64,000 nucleotides of DNA from Methanosarcinaceae archaeon (lineage in GTDB: Archaea > Halobacteriota > Methanosarcinia > Methanosarcinales > Methanosarcinaceae): assembly GCA_030611265.1 (NCBI GenBank), contig JAUWQD010000001.1:62001-126000 (forward strand). The letters are read 5' to 3'. The notes under the pieces were generated by a model, which was not told the DNA's origin, did no database searches, and saw only the letters and a list, made by a program, of their open reading frames with translations. Positions 18,645-28,542 of this stretch are shown here, piece by piece. The translations under genes were made by a program, and so were the position numbers. Position 1 is the first letter of the stretch; every line of letters begins with the position of its first letter.

Positions 18645-18929
18645 TCATCCCTCTCGATTAATCACATATATATTGATTTGAAAGTATTTATACAATATAA
18701 CCATTCTATATAAAGGTCTCGCAACTATTTAAATACTCTCTATTTTCAAGTATATAGCATTAATAAAACATCACAATTTGACCTATGGGACCAACATAAA
18801 ATAATTCGCACAGATCAATTGAAACCACAACCTTAAATACGAAATAACACTTTTTGAAGGTAACTATTTATTGCAAATATATGGCAAAATTATCGATAAC
18901 AATATACTACATTCCGTGGAGGAAAATTG

Positions 18930-21584
18930 GTGGCAGATCAAAAATTTGTATACTTTTTTGGAAACAGTGAAACTGAAGGTAAAAACAGCATGAAAAACCT
19001 GCTTGGGGGAAAAGGTGCAAATCTTGCTGAAATGGCTAGCATGGGAATTCCAGTCCCATCCGGATTTACGATAACAACCGAAGTATGTGTCCTATACCTT
19101 AAAAATAAACAATACCCCGATGGTTTGATGGAACAGATAGATGAAGCGATCGGTAAACTTGAAAAGATAAATGGTAAGACATTCGGAGATTCCGAAAACC
19201 CACTACTTTTATCAGTTCGTTCAGGTGCACGCGTGTCCATGCCAGGGATGATGGATACTGTCTTGAATTTAGGGCTGAATGATAGATCCGTATTGGGACT
19301 TGTCCGCAAGAGCGATAATGAAAGATTTGCCTATGACAGTTACCGCAGATTCCTCACAATGTTTGGAGATGTTGTTCTTGACATCGAATATGAGAAATTC
19401 GAATCCATAATAGGTGAAGTGAAAAAAGAGAAGGGAGCCAAACTTGATACTGAACTTGATGTTGATGCACTCAAAGAACTGGTTAAAAAGTTCAAGGTAT
19501 TGATCAAGAAAAAGACCGGCGAAGATTTCCCACAGGACCCACGAAAACAACTCCAGATGTCTATTGATGCTGTTTTCGGCTCATGGAACAACCAGCGTGC
19601 CAATACATACAGGCGTCTTAACAACATCCCGGGTGATTGGGGAACCGCAGTGAATGTCCAGACCATGGTGTACGGCAACATGGGCGAGACATCAGGTACA
19701 GGCGTAGCATTTACCAGAGACCCGGCCACAGGTGAAAAACGGTTCTTTGGCGAATATCTTATCAATGCACAGGGCGAGGACGTGGTTGCCGGTATCAGGA
19801 CACCACAACCAATTGAGACCCTGAAAGATAAAATGCCTGAGAATTATGAAAAACTGGTTCAAATATACCAAAAACTTGAGAATCATTTCAAGGATATGCA
19901 GGATATCGAATTCACCATCGAAGATGGTAAACTTTTCATGCTCCAGACAAGAAACGGAAAGCGAACTGCAGCTGCAGCTGTTAAGATCGCAGTTGATATG
20001 GTGGATGAAAAACTCATCGACAAGAACACTGCGCTTTTACGGATCGAGCCTGAACAGATCGACCAATTATTACATCCGATGATGGATCCTGACGCCGAAC
20101 TGGAAGTTATCACAAACGGATTGCCTGCCTCGCCAGGCGCGGCGGTCGGTAAAGTCGTGTTTACCGCAGAACATGCCGAAGAGATGGCAAAAGACGGCGA
20201 GAAAACAATACTTGTGCGTACCGAAACGTCTCCTGAAGACATAGGCGGCATGAATGCAGCAGAAGGCATACTCACAGTACGTGGAGGTATGACATCACAC
20301 GCAGCAGTTGTTGCAAGAGGAATGGGTAAACCTTGTGTCGCCGGATGTGGTGACATTACAATTGACAGGAAAAAGGGTATAATCTCAGTTAATGGATACA
20401 CTATCAACGAAAAAGAATATCTGACTCTTGACGGTACCACCGGAAATGTCATACTTGGCGAAGTAGAACTTATTACAGCAGGTTTTAGCAAAAATCTTGA
20501 AACAATACTTGAATGGGCGGATGAGGTTCGTACACTTGGCGTAAGAACAAATGCAGATACACCTAACGATGCATCAATCGCGCGCGATTTCGGTGCAGAG
20601 GGTATTGGACTTTGCAGGACAGAGCATATGTTCTTTGGAGACGACAGGATCCCTGCTGTCCGTGAGATGATCATGGCAGAGAATGAATATTCAAGAAAGG
20701 AAGCACTATTAAAACTCCTGCCAATGCAAAAAAGCGATTTCTTAGGGATATTCCGTGCAATGGAAGGATACCCTGTGACTATCAGACTTCTTGACCCGCC
20801 ATTACATGAGTTCCTTCCAAATCATGAAGAACTTACAGCAAAACTAAGGGAACTCAAATCTACAGACGGAGATCGAAAAGAGATCGAGCAGGTAAAGAAA
20901 GTAATCGCACGTGTGGAAGCGTTACATGAAATCAACCCGATGCTCGGACACAGGGGATGCCGTCTTGGGATTACATATCCTGAGATCTATGATATGCAGG
21001 TTGAAGCTATCATCGAAGCTGCATGTGAACTCAAATCAGAGGGCATGAATATTGTCCCTGAAATAATGATACCTCTTGTAGGTCATGTTGAAGAACTTAA
21101 GACCACAAGGAAAAATGCAATACGCGTGGCTGAATCTGTGATCGATAAAAGAAATGTGGATCTGGAATACCTTGTTGGTACAATGATCGAACTTCCAAGA
21201 GCTGCAATTACTGCTGACAAAATAGCAGAAGAAGCTGAATTCTTCTCATTTGGCACAAATGACCTGACTCAGACAGCTTTCGGGTTCAGCAGAGATGATG
21301 CAGGTAAATTCCTACCATATTATGTAGAGCATGGAATCCTTGACAATGACCCATTCGCAGTGCTTGACCAAGACGGCGTAGGTCAACTTATCAAAATGGG
21401 AATCGAGAAAGGACGATCCACACGTCAAAATCTCAAGATAGGCATCTGCGGCGAACACGGCGGCGAACCACAATCGATCAAGTTCGGACACAAGATCGGA
21501 CTTAACTATGTAAGTTGCTCCCCATACCGTGTGCCAATCGCAAGACTGGCGGCGGCGCAGGCTGTTCTTGAAAAGGATGAATAG
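18930..21584 (+). CDS. ppdK: Pyruvate phosphate dikinase
   Basis: An 884-residue PPDK interconverting pyruvate + ATP + Pi and phosphoenolpyruvate + AMP + PPi, used in gluconeogenesis from acetyl-CoA-derived pyruvate. Visible are the N-terminal nucleotide-binding domain (LLGGKGANLAEMASMG), the phosphohistidine loop GGMTSHAAVVARGMGKP near residue 450, and the C-terminal PEP/pyruvate barrel with EHMFFGDDR, GHRGCRLG and FGTNDLTQT. Length is as expected. I choose the GTG at 18930 over TTG at 18927, seven bases after GGAGG. The 282-bp gap to gar1 carries divergent promoters. Confidence 0.95.
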   Translation: MADQKFVYFFGNSETEGKNSMKNLLGGKGANLAEMASMGIPVPSGFTITTEVCVLYLKNKQYPDGLMEQIDEAIGKLEKINGKTFGDSENPLLLSVRSGARVSMPGMMDTVLNLGLNDRSVLGLVRKSDNERFAYDSYRRFLTMFGDVVLDIEYEKFESIIGEVKKEKGAKLDTELDVDALKELVKKFKVLIKKKTGEDFPQDPRKQLQMSIDAVFGSWNNQRANTYRRLNNIPGDWGTAVNVQTMVYGNMGETSGTGVAFTRDPATGEKRFFGEYLINAQGEDVVAGIRTPQPIETLKDKMPENYEKLVQIYQKLENHFKDMQDIEFTIEDGKLFMLQTRNGKRTAAAAVKIAVDMVDEKLIDKNTALLRIEPEQIDQLLHPMMDPDAELEVITNGLPASPGAAVGKVVFTAEHAEEMAKDGEKTILVRTETSPEDIGGMNAAEGILTVRGGMTSHAAVVARGMGKPCVAGCGDITIDRKKGIISVNGYTINEKEYLTLDGTTGNVILGEVELITAGFSKNLETILEWADEVRTLGVRTNADTPNDASIARDFGAEGIGLCRTEHMFFGDDRIPAVREMIMAENEYSRKEALLKLLPMQKSDFLGIFRAMEGYPVTIRLLDPPLHEFLPNHEELTAKLRELKSTDGDRKEIEQVKKVIARVEALHEINPMLGHRGCRLGITYPEIYDMQVEAIIEAACELKSEGMNIVPEIMIPLVGHVEELKTTRKNAIRVAESVIDKRNVDLEYLVGTMIELPRAAITADKIAEEAEFFSFGTNDLTQTAFGFSRDDAGKFLPYYVEHGILDNDPFAVLDQDGVGQLIKMGIEKGRSTRQNLKIGICGEHGGEPQSIKFGHKIGLNYVSCSPYRVPIARLAAAQAVLEKDE

Positions 21585-21659
21585 ATTGCAATAAACTAAT
21601 TGATAATAAGGACTGGCAGCGCCTTACCAAATCCAGCCGCCAAAACTATTTTTTACTTA

Positions 21660-21872
21660 TTAATTTTCGCTTGTTTCTTCTTTGTTCTCGCCATCCCCAT
21701 ATCCAAGCAAACTTCGAACAAGCAGCACAAACAGGATTAGCAAAACTATCAGAAGCGAGAATAATAGCAGAGTGATCTCATTGCTTATCGGAACTTCGAA
21801 TATCAGGTATACCAGCATTATAAGAACAAAAATTTCCAAAGCTGCGATCTGCGACTTGTTGAATTTAAACAT
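21660..21872 (-). CDS. Small two-helix membrane protein
   Basis: A 70-residue protein with two hydrophobic helices (about residues 9-28 and 33-56) and a charged acidic tail. No family recognised. The ATG at 21872 is preferred to one six codons upstream because of a nearby AGGT and a more usual N-terminus. It lies convergent to ppdK. Confidence 0.55.
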   Translation of the reverse strand: MFKFNKSQIAALEIFVLIMLVYLIFEVPISNEITLLLFSLLIVLLILFVLLVRSLLGYGDGENKEETSEN

Positions 21873-22272
21873 AATACCTATAAAACACAATGAGTTAATA
21901 ATTTAACCATATTACAACTTAAATTTATTATGCCATATTATAATTTCAATGAGACTGTTTGTCGAGTGAATATAGATCACTGCATGCTTCATTTACGAAA
22001 GAAAAATCAATAAGATTGTTTATTTGGCAAAAGATATAATCTTCTGGTATGAGTTTTTCACAAATGGTTGGGCCGTTAACAAAAGTGGTTTGTCTGGAGT
22101 TTTGTATTGAAAATACTACATCACACTGAAATTATATATTTTATGTAATATAAATCAGAAACATATATAAGTACTGCTACATGTATCGGATATTATAGAA
22201 TTTAGTGCAGATGTTGTGAAAAATTAGAAGGAGTTTTCAACTTTTCTGACAGTCTCATACGTATAGAATCCA
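21873..22272. other. Intergenic, about 400 bp, no gene seen
   Basis: AT-rich spacer upstream of the small membrane protein and downstream of rnhB, both on the minus strand. I see no coding frame with support, no RNA gene and no clear repeat. Confidence 0.5.
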
Positions 22273-22926
22273 TCATAATGAATTCATGACGTTTTCTGCG
22301 GTTTTCCATGAATGCCTGACAATATCAGGAAGCGAACCATGCTCCTTTGCCCAATCCAGAAGAAACTGTTTTGTTTTTGGATCAGACGGATACCCGCTAC
22401 CAAAATCAATCCCGATCTCTTTTCTCATATCATCAACCAACTCATCACGTCTTACCTTTGCAAGAATCGATGCTGCAGCAACCACCGGATACACATCATC
22501 CGCCTTGTGCTCAGAGATTACCGTTAGTTGTTTTGCGGCCTCAGGATATTTTCGAGAATAGGCATCTTTCACATGCCTTCCAAATCGATCAGCATTTACA
22601 TCTGCCGCATCCAAAAAAACCTTATCTGGATGCAGATTCTCCAACACACGGGAAAAACCAGTGACCGTGATAACATTCATGGTCATGATCTTGCGCAGTT
22701 CATCGATCTGTTGTGGGCTGATCTCGAATATATAAAAATCGTCAATGTACTTCTTGATCTGCCCTGCTAATTGTTTCCTTTTTTTAGGTGCGATCTTTTT
22801 TGAATCCTTAACCCCAAGATTCTTAAGTGCATTAATTCCTGCCTCATCAGCCATAACGCCAGCAATACACATTGGACCTATCACAGGACCTTTACCTGCC
22901 TCATCAATTCCTGCAATTTTCATCAT
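22273..22926 (-). CDS. rnhB: Ribonuclease HII
   Basis: A 217-residue archaeal RNase HII that cleaves the RNA strand of RNA-DNA hybrids and single ribonucleotides. The acidic active site is visible: GIDEAGKGPVIGPM at the N-terminus (Asp and Glu), DAADVNADRFG near 120 and the EHKADDVYPVVAAASILAK segment near 145. Length is normal. It follows the pilus gene tadC by about 35 bp on the same strand. Confidence 0.92.
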   Translation of the reverse strand: MMKIAGIDEAGKGPVIGPMCIAGVMADEAGINALKNLGVKDSKKIAPKKRKQLAGQIKKYIDDFYIFEISPQQIDELRKIMTMNVITVTGFSRVLENLHPDKVFLDAADVNADRFGRHVKDAYSRKYPEAAKQLTVISEHKADDVYPVVAAASILAKVRRDELVDDMRKEIGIDFGSGYPSDPKTKQFLLDWAKEHGSLPDIVRHSWKTAENVMNSL

Positions 22927-22960
22927 GACCTCAAAATGGAAACATCAACACAGGCATTTA

Positions 22961-25171
22961 TCATATAAACATCGTGAATATGATATATCCTATTGTCATC
23001 ATGATGACCGAATGCTTAAGTCCGGCCATCACGCTGCCTTCACCCATTGCACCGGCCATAAGCCCTGAACTTACTCCCTGAATGATAGCTGCATGCTTAA
23101 AGAGCTGCGTATATGCTTCAAGATCAAAACTTCCAAGGAAGCCACCCTGAGCACCTGAAGATGCCATTCGTTCGCCTGCCGCAGCCATCTCAGCAAGGAA
23201 TGTAGTGGATATGACAAATATAACACCCACAAAGACAAGAAACGACATGTAGATAATAACAATGTATATCATCATGGTCATCGACCGTTCAGCCTTCATT
23301 TCCTGTTCAGATGCTGCATCCCTCGCAGCGACCATGAGAACTTCCCCTATGTCACCACTTGACTCGTTCGCCTTGGTAATAAGAGTCAAGGAACGTGCAA
23401 CAACCGATGTCCTTAATCTGTTCGCAAACCTGACAAGAGCATCATTGATCTCAAGTCCCCATACGATGTCTTTCCATATCTTTTTAATCTCCTTACTAAG
23501 CGCTTCGGACTCAGACTTTGCCATAAGTCGTATTGAATCCCTGAGCGTCATACCGGTCTCATTGGTACTTGCAAGTTTTTTCAAAAAATCAGGAACGCTC
23601 TTTTCAAGCTTTTTTCGCCTTCGTGATATTCTTTCATGGAATAACATCAGGGGAATAAGAATAATATATAGAGCCATAACAATACGATCATCAATGAAAT
23701 TAACCATCACCGCAGTATCGCGCAATGAATTAATGTTCATTGCAACAGGTATAATAACATAAAGAAGTGCTATAGGCACAGTGACTGCCAATGATACCAT
23801 CGGATTATTGAGCATTGGCTTTAGTGGTCTTTTTATAATCTTCTTAAATGCAAGTGATTTTTTGGATTTGATGAATTTTTCGAAATTCGTCCTTTCCCTT
23901 ACCTTTTCTTCAGTCTCGTCAATCACTTCACCTTCCACATCATAGACCGGTGCAAGATGCGCAGGAACGTCCGGGATCCCATGGTCCAACACAGCCTTTG
24001 TCGGCAGAAGCTCAGGTTCACCCATCTCACCGGGCGTAATAATACTTATCATGACCACAAACATGACAGAGCCTATAGGAAGAACTGCGTATATGATGGC
24101 ATAGACCATCGTCGATGTCCCTGAGCCCATTACAGCCATCATGACACCCATTATGATAATGAACAACGGCCCGGCAACAAATGCCGTCACGTATGATTCT
24201 GCAAGCAATCCCAGTGTTTCCAAAAATCCTTTCTGGTCAATAATAGTTTGCTGGAGATACTGGTCGGCCTTATCCTGGAAATATCTGGAAATGTTACCCC
24301 CACTGTCAATAACAGTCAGAAGGTTATACATAAGGTCCTGGAACCTTGAAGAGGGTGTCATCTCACTGACATTTGCAAGTGCAGTCCTCAGATCATGCCC
24401 GAAGTAATCCATATCGCGTACGAATGTATCAATTTCCTTAGATGCTTCCCCATACGTATCCTCTGAGCGTGCAAGCAACCTGAACACATCTATGATATTC
24501 ATGCCGCCCTTGGTCAAGGCATACATAAATGTAACAGCATAAGGAAGCTGCCTGTCGATCTTGCCTTTGCGCTCACTTGCCTGAAATCCGGGATACAGCA
24601 TAAAGAACCCATAAGTGATACCGCCCAAAAGCGCAGTCAAAACTATAATGATGAAAAAAGCTACAATCAGTTCCTTATAATCAAGTATCCATGCAGTTGA
24701 AGGTCCAAACGTTAATTTTGTGATCTTATCCGGCAAACCAACAACAAGCAAGACAATGTATGTAGTAAAAAGACCCAGTATTGCACCGATAAGTCCACTT
24801 ACAATAGAATAAAAAATGGCGTTTGATATGTACATCTCATATGATGTCGGAATCCTTGCCTGCTTGAGCTTAAGCTGCAGATTGGCATACTTGCTTTTTT
24901 TGGCTTTCATCCTGTCCCCTAAGAGAACAAATGGGATCTTCTTGAACAAACTCAAAAGTGCAGTGGCTTTTTTGGTATAAACATCGATGACAGAAACTGA
25001 ATCCTTTCCACCATTTTTAGATTTTTTACCTTTTTTCTTTCGGCTTTTTTTGGATTCAGGTGGGATAGACGATTCGGATTCGACAGCGTCTGCTAAATCG
25101 AGTCCTGCATTGGACTCAGGATCACTGATAGTCAAATCATCTTCATATTCTGTCGGTGTGTTGTTTTCCAT
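22961..25171 (-). CDS. Archaeal type IV pilus membrane platform, double T2SSF domain (TadC-like)
   Basis: A 736-residue polytopic membrane protein forming the platform on which the pilus ATPase acts. After a basic, Ser/Lys-rich cytoplasmic N-terminus (about 1-70) come two type II secretion F domains: the first around residues 200-350 (YAVTFMYALTKGGMNI...), the second around 535-660 (FLKKLASTNETGMTLRDS...), each followed by membrane helices. ArlJ of the archaellum is shorter and lacks the duplication, so this is a separate adhesive-pilus type machine. I start at the second of two ATGs at 25171, four bases after GGTGA. It follows the ATPase gene closely. Confidence 0.85.
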   Translation of the reverse strand: MENNTPTEYEDDLTISDPESNAGLDLADAVESESSIPPESKKSRKKKGKKSKNGGKDSVSVIDVYTKKATALLSLFKKIPFVLLGDRMKAKKSKYANLQLKLKQARIPTSYEMYISNAIFYSIVSGLIGAILGLFTTYIVLLVVGLPDKITKLTFGPSTAWILDYKELIVAFFIIIVLTALLGGITYGFFMLYPGFQASERKGKIDRQLPYAVTFMYALTKGGMNIIDVFRLLARSEDTYGEASKEIDTFVRDMDYFGHDLRTALANVSEMTPSSRFQDLMYNLLTVIDSGGNISRYFQDKADQYLQQTIIDQKGFLETLGLLAESYVTAFVAGPLFIIIMGVMMAVMGSGTSTMVYAIIYAVLPIGSVMFVVMISIITPGEMGEPELLPTKAVLDHGIPDVPAHLAPVYDVEGEVIDETEEKVRERTNFEKFIKSKKSLAFKKIIKRPLKPMLNNPMVSLAVTVPIALLYVIIPVAMNINSLRDTAVMVNFIDDRIVMALYIILIPLMLFHERISRRRKKLEKSVPDFLKKLASTNETGMTLRDSIRLMAKSESEALSKEIKKIWKDIVWGLEINDALVRFANRLRTSVVARSLTLITKANESSGDIGEVLMVAARDAASEQEMKAERSMTMMIYIVIIYMSFLVFVGVIFVISTTFLAEMAAAGERMASSGAQGGFLGSFDLEAYTQLFKHAAIIQGVSSGLMAGAMGEGSVMAGLKHSVIMMTIGYIIFTMFI

Positions 25172-25194
25172 CATTTCACCACACATAAAAAATA

Positions 25195-27582
25195 TTACTC
25201 AACCAGCTTGAGTTTCTTCAACACCTTTTCTGGAGTTGCCTGATAAGCATTGATTATCCCGGATATCTCCTGAAAGTCAGTAATATCGTTATTAACCATA
25301 TACTCCAATACCTTCTGGCGATAGATCAATTCCTGTCTAACTTGTGCACTGGTCCATCCTCTCCGCATCTGTATATCGGAAAGAGCCTTTGATTCACCTG
25401 TCCTATGGAAAGTATCAGTTGTCGAATCCCATACAAAAATATCATTTGTCCGTATGTTCCTTGTATTCGGATCAATATCTACGATCTCTACAAGTTTTGT
25501 ATTTCTCCTGACTCGGTTTCCTTTCGAATAGGTTTGCGTCTGTATGCTCATGATGTCCAATGCCTGGATCATGGTACGCGGCACACTTATTGGAGGGTTC
25601 TCAAGCCTGTGGATTGCTGATGCTACTGAATCTGCATGCATGGTCGAGAATGTTGTGTGACCTGTAGACATTGCCTGGAAAAGCGTGAGCGCTTCCTTGC
25701 CTCGGACCTCACCAACAAGCAGGAATTCCGGTCTCTGCCGTAGTGCTGCTTTTAGAAGATCGTACATATCGACCGCACCACGCTCATCTGCTGTGAACGA
25801 ATCCCTAGTAAGACCGGGTATCCAGTTAATATGTGGGAGTTTCAATTCACGTGTATCTTCAAGAGAAATTACCTTTGCTTTTTCAGGAATAAATAATGAA
25901 ACTGCATTTAGGGATGATGTCTTACCCGAAGCCGTACCTCCGGCGTATATTAGACTCTTATTGTTTTCAATACACAACCAAATGTATGCCATCGATTCGG
26001 CTGAAAAGGTATTCCATTTTATCAGGTCGATCGGTGTGATAGGAACATCACTGAATTTACGGATAGTGAAAGTACTTCCATGAGTGGTTATCGTAGTACC
26101 CAGAGTCATCTGGATCCTTGAACCATCCCCCATAGTCGCATCGACCATTGGTTCTGCAACAGATATATGCTTACCACTCCTTTGTGCAAGCCTTATTATA
26201 AAGGAATTCAACTCATCTTCATGGTATACGATATTCGTTTCAATGTTGGTATATTTTTTATGATATAGGAAAATCGGTATGTCATGACCATTTCCTGATA
26301 CATCTTCAATAGTGTCATCAAACATGAGGGGGTCTAGTTTTCCGAACCTGATAAAATCACGTTTGATGTAATATGATATCTTTGCAAGCATTGGAGGAGT
26401 GATCTCTATAGCATAGTCCTTGACAATAAGACGAATCTTATTCTCAAGTACTGCATCTTTCTCTTCCTCTTCACCCAATTCCTCTACTAAAAGAACATCA
26501 CGAAGCCTGTCTTTGATCTCTGTCAAAAAGGTTTCTTCAAAATCTGAAAGTTCCGGTTCAACCACATAATAGATGGAGTGGTTTTTATCTTCATTAAAAA
26601 GAACCACAACAAAAGCATAAGGTTCGTTTACCCAATGGCGTTCGAGTTCTTTATATCCTTCTACACCCCTGAATATACAAAGTGGACCATGCAACTGTGG
26701 ATCATATGGCTCAACCTCAACTTCTTCCTGCTTGAACAGGTTCTTGATCTTGCCTACAAAACCAATCTTTTCTTCTTCCGCTTCTCCCTCTACTTCTTCG
26801 TCAGGTTTCCCTGTATCCTGAACAATGTCTCTGGTACTTGCTTCTTCAATAAGGTCCTTTACCAGATCGCTTGCTGTTTCTTCGACTTCAACGGGTTCTT
26901 CCAGAGGAGATTCTTGAATTTCCTGCCCTTCATCTTCTGCGGAAATTTTTTCTTTTTCTTCCCCGATCCCTTCAATTTTTCCAGATTCTAATTCTTCCTC
27001 TACTTCTTCCACTGTTGGTTGTAAAAGATCATGTGAAACGATTTCTTCTTCACGTTCAACTTCTTCATCCAGCACCTTTGGTAATGTGGATGGTTCCGGG
27101 GTGGATGTTTCGGGCAATGATGGCTTGGGCGCAAGTATTCCAAGTTCACTTTCCTTTTTTTCTTCAGAAGCCCTTTTCTCAGCAAGCCTTTTCAATAAGT
27201 CTCGTGATTTATCCGAAGATGTAAGAATTCCAGATTCATCCTCCGATCCAACGGTCTTGTCAGTGTCCTCTGGCTCAAAAATCTCAGAACTTACCGATTT
27301 GGGCTCGAACTCTGCTTTTGGCTTGAATATCTTTGGTCCGCCCTCATCGGATTCTCCACTCACTTGTTCAGACAGTTCACTTTTTTTTATCCCATACACT
27401 GAACGCACCGCAGAAATAGAACTGGATTTGTCATCATTTTTTGAATCTGATGGCTGGCCGACTCCAAGTTGATCCTTCTTTTGGCGGAACTTCTGTAAGA
27501 GTAAATCACGATCCGCCTTTTTCTTATCGGCTATTTCACTGGAACGAGTCGTTTCTGAATTTTCATCGGCATCATCAGCCAT
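25195..27582 (-). CDS. Type II/IV secretion ATPase (TadA/ArlI family) with long acidic N-terminus
   Basis: A 795-residue motor ATPase for pilus assembly. The C-terminal half is a VirB11/PilT-type ATPase: GGTASGKTSSLNAV (Walker A), LEDTRELKLPHINW (Asp box region), FLLVGEVRGKEALTLFQAMSTGH (Walker B, given in parts: LLVGEVRG) and the His box STMHADS. The first 300 residues are predicted disordered, very rich in Glu and Ser/Lys, which is unusual in length. It is first in an operon with the platform protein; no pilin or prepilin peptidase gene is adjacent. Start is taken at the second of two ATGs, preceded by GGTGA. Confidence 0.88.
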   Translation of the reverse strand: MADDADENSETTRSSEIADKKKADRDLLLQKFRQKKDQLGVGQPSDSKNDDKSSSISAVRSVYGIKKSELSEQVSGESDEGGPKIFKPKAEFEPKSVSSEIFEPEDTDKTVGSEDESGILTSSDKSRDLLKRLAEKRASEEKKESELGILAPKPSLPETSTPEPSTLPKVLDEEVEREEEIVSHDLLQPTVEEVEEELESGKIEGIGEEKEKISAEDEGQEIQESPLEEPVEVEETASDLVKDLIEEASTRDIVQDTGKPDEEVEGEAEEEKIGFVGKIKNLFKQEEVEVEPYDPQLHGPLCIFRGVEGYKELERHWVNEPYAFVVVLFNEDKNHSIYYVVEPELSDFEETFLTEIKDRLRDVLLVEELGEEEEKDAVLENKIRLIVKDYAIEITPPMLAKISYYIKRDFIRFGKLDPLMFDDTIEDVSGNGHDIPIFLYHKKYTNIETNIVYHEDELNSFIIRLAQRSGKHISVAEPMVDATMGDGSRIQMTLGTTITTHGSTFTIRKFSDVPITPIDLIKWNTFSAESMAYIWLCIENNKSLIYAGGTASGKTSSLNAVSLFIPEKAKVISLEDTRELKLPHINWIPGLTRDSFTADERGAVDMYDLLKAALRQRPEFLLVGEVRGKEALTLFQAMSTGHTTFSTMHADSVASAIHRLENPPISVPRTMIQALDIMSIQTQTYSKGNRVRRNTKLVEIVDIDPNTRNIRTNDIFVWDSTTDTFHRTGESKALSDIQMRRGWTSAQVRQELIYRQKVLEYMVNNDITDFQEISGIINAYQATPEKVLKKLKLVE

Positions 27583-27585
27583 CAT

Positions 27586-27885
27586 TTCACCATTTTGTAT
27601 GATCTAATAATATTGATACAATGAGTGAATAATTATCATTTTCATATCCATTGTACTTTAATAATATATCAGGTATTCAATATATAAATAATGCCATTCA
27701 GCATCCAGTACTAATTATTCCGTATCAAGTAGATTTATGCACAAAAGTAATATGTGATTTACTTACTTATTCTTTGCCATCCTAAAAAGAACTGGAAACA
27801 ATGTGTTAAGTGATGGATTCTAAAATAAATTCGGCAATAATAATTTATGCCGGGTAACAAAATCAAATGTGAAGAAATGTGAAAA
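27586..27885. other. Intergenic, 300 bp, no gene seen
   Basis: AT-rich region between the V4R-like gene (3' end) and the pilus ATPase gene (5' end). It should contain the pilus operon promoter. No open frame, RNA gene or distinct repeat found. Confidence 0.5.
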
Positions 27886-28389
27886 CTATTTTTTTGCAGG
27901 CTTTTTGAATACAGATAAACAATATTCATCACCCTGTGCCATGTCTTTTAGTGTTTCAATTTCAACTGGCTCTCCGTATATTGCTTCAAGTATTCCAAGT
28001 TTCATACCCTTGCACACATTACATGCAATCGGTTGTTTTTTAACAAAATCAATATGTGGACATTTAGTGACCTTCACGGAGTAAGTTGATTCATTATCAA
28101 CCACCACTTCTTTTTCATAAGGATATCCAACTCGCTCAAGTACATGATAACAATAATCAAATAATGCGGAATAATCATTTTGTTCTGCAAGCGCCCTAAT
28201 TTCGGCTGTCGGTTTTAGTTTGCAATCTGGATGGGAAAGCGCATTCAAAAATGACTCCTTAGAGCATTCACGAAGCAACATCGCGGCTGCATTCTCACCA
28301 ACGATCTCAGTCATTTTTTTAGGAAATCCACCAAAAATAACTATGTGAAATAGATCTGCAATATTATCAAGTCCCATTTTGTCATCCAT
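27886..28389 (-). CDS. V4R-like / cysteine-motif conserved archaeal protein
   Basis: A 167-residue protein. The C-terminal half has KCPHIDF...IACNVCKGMKLGILE...GDEYCLSVF, a cysteine/histidine pattern like that of V4R and related small-molecule-binding domains in methanogens. The N-terminal half is helical. The function is unknown; a metal- or hydrocarbon-sensing role would be a guess. It lies downstream of cooC, preceded by two overlapping palindromes (28455-28481). Confidence 0.55.
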   Translation of the reverse strand: MDDKMGLDNIADLFHIVIFGGFPKKMTEIVGENAAAMLLRECSKESFLNALSHPDCKLKPTAEIRALAEQNDYSALFDYCYHVLERVGYPYEKEVVVDNESTYSVKVTKCPHIDFVKKQPIACNVCKGMKLGILEAIYGEPVEIETLKDMAQGDEYCLSVFKKPAKK

Positions 28390-28454
28390 CTTTTATCCAT
28401 CCCGTTAAAAAATAATAGGTATGTGTGTATAATATTTCTAAAATGATTATTTTT

Positions 28455-28481
28455 GTTGTATATACAACTTAAGGTTAAGTT
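28455..28481. promoter_or_regulatory. Overlapping palindromes upstream of the V4R-like gene
   Basis: GTTGTATATACAAC (28455-28468) is a perfect 14-bp palindrome, and AACTTAAGGTTAAGTT (28466-28481) is a perfect inverted repeat overlapping it by three bases. They lie 66-92 bp upstream of the minus-strand start at 28389, a good place for an operator. Confidence 0.5.
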
Positions 28482-28542
28482 ATAAATAGATATTTATATA
28501 AAAATGTTGAAATGTTGCCCTTTTCAGTATCAATCTAAGGTG

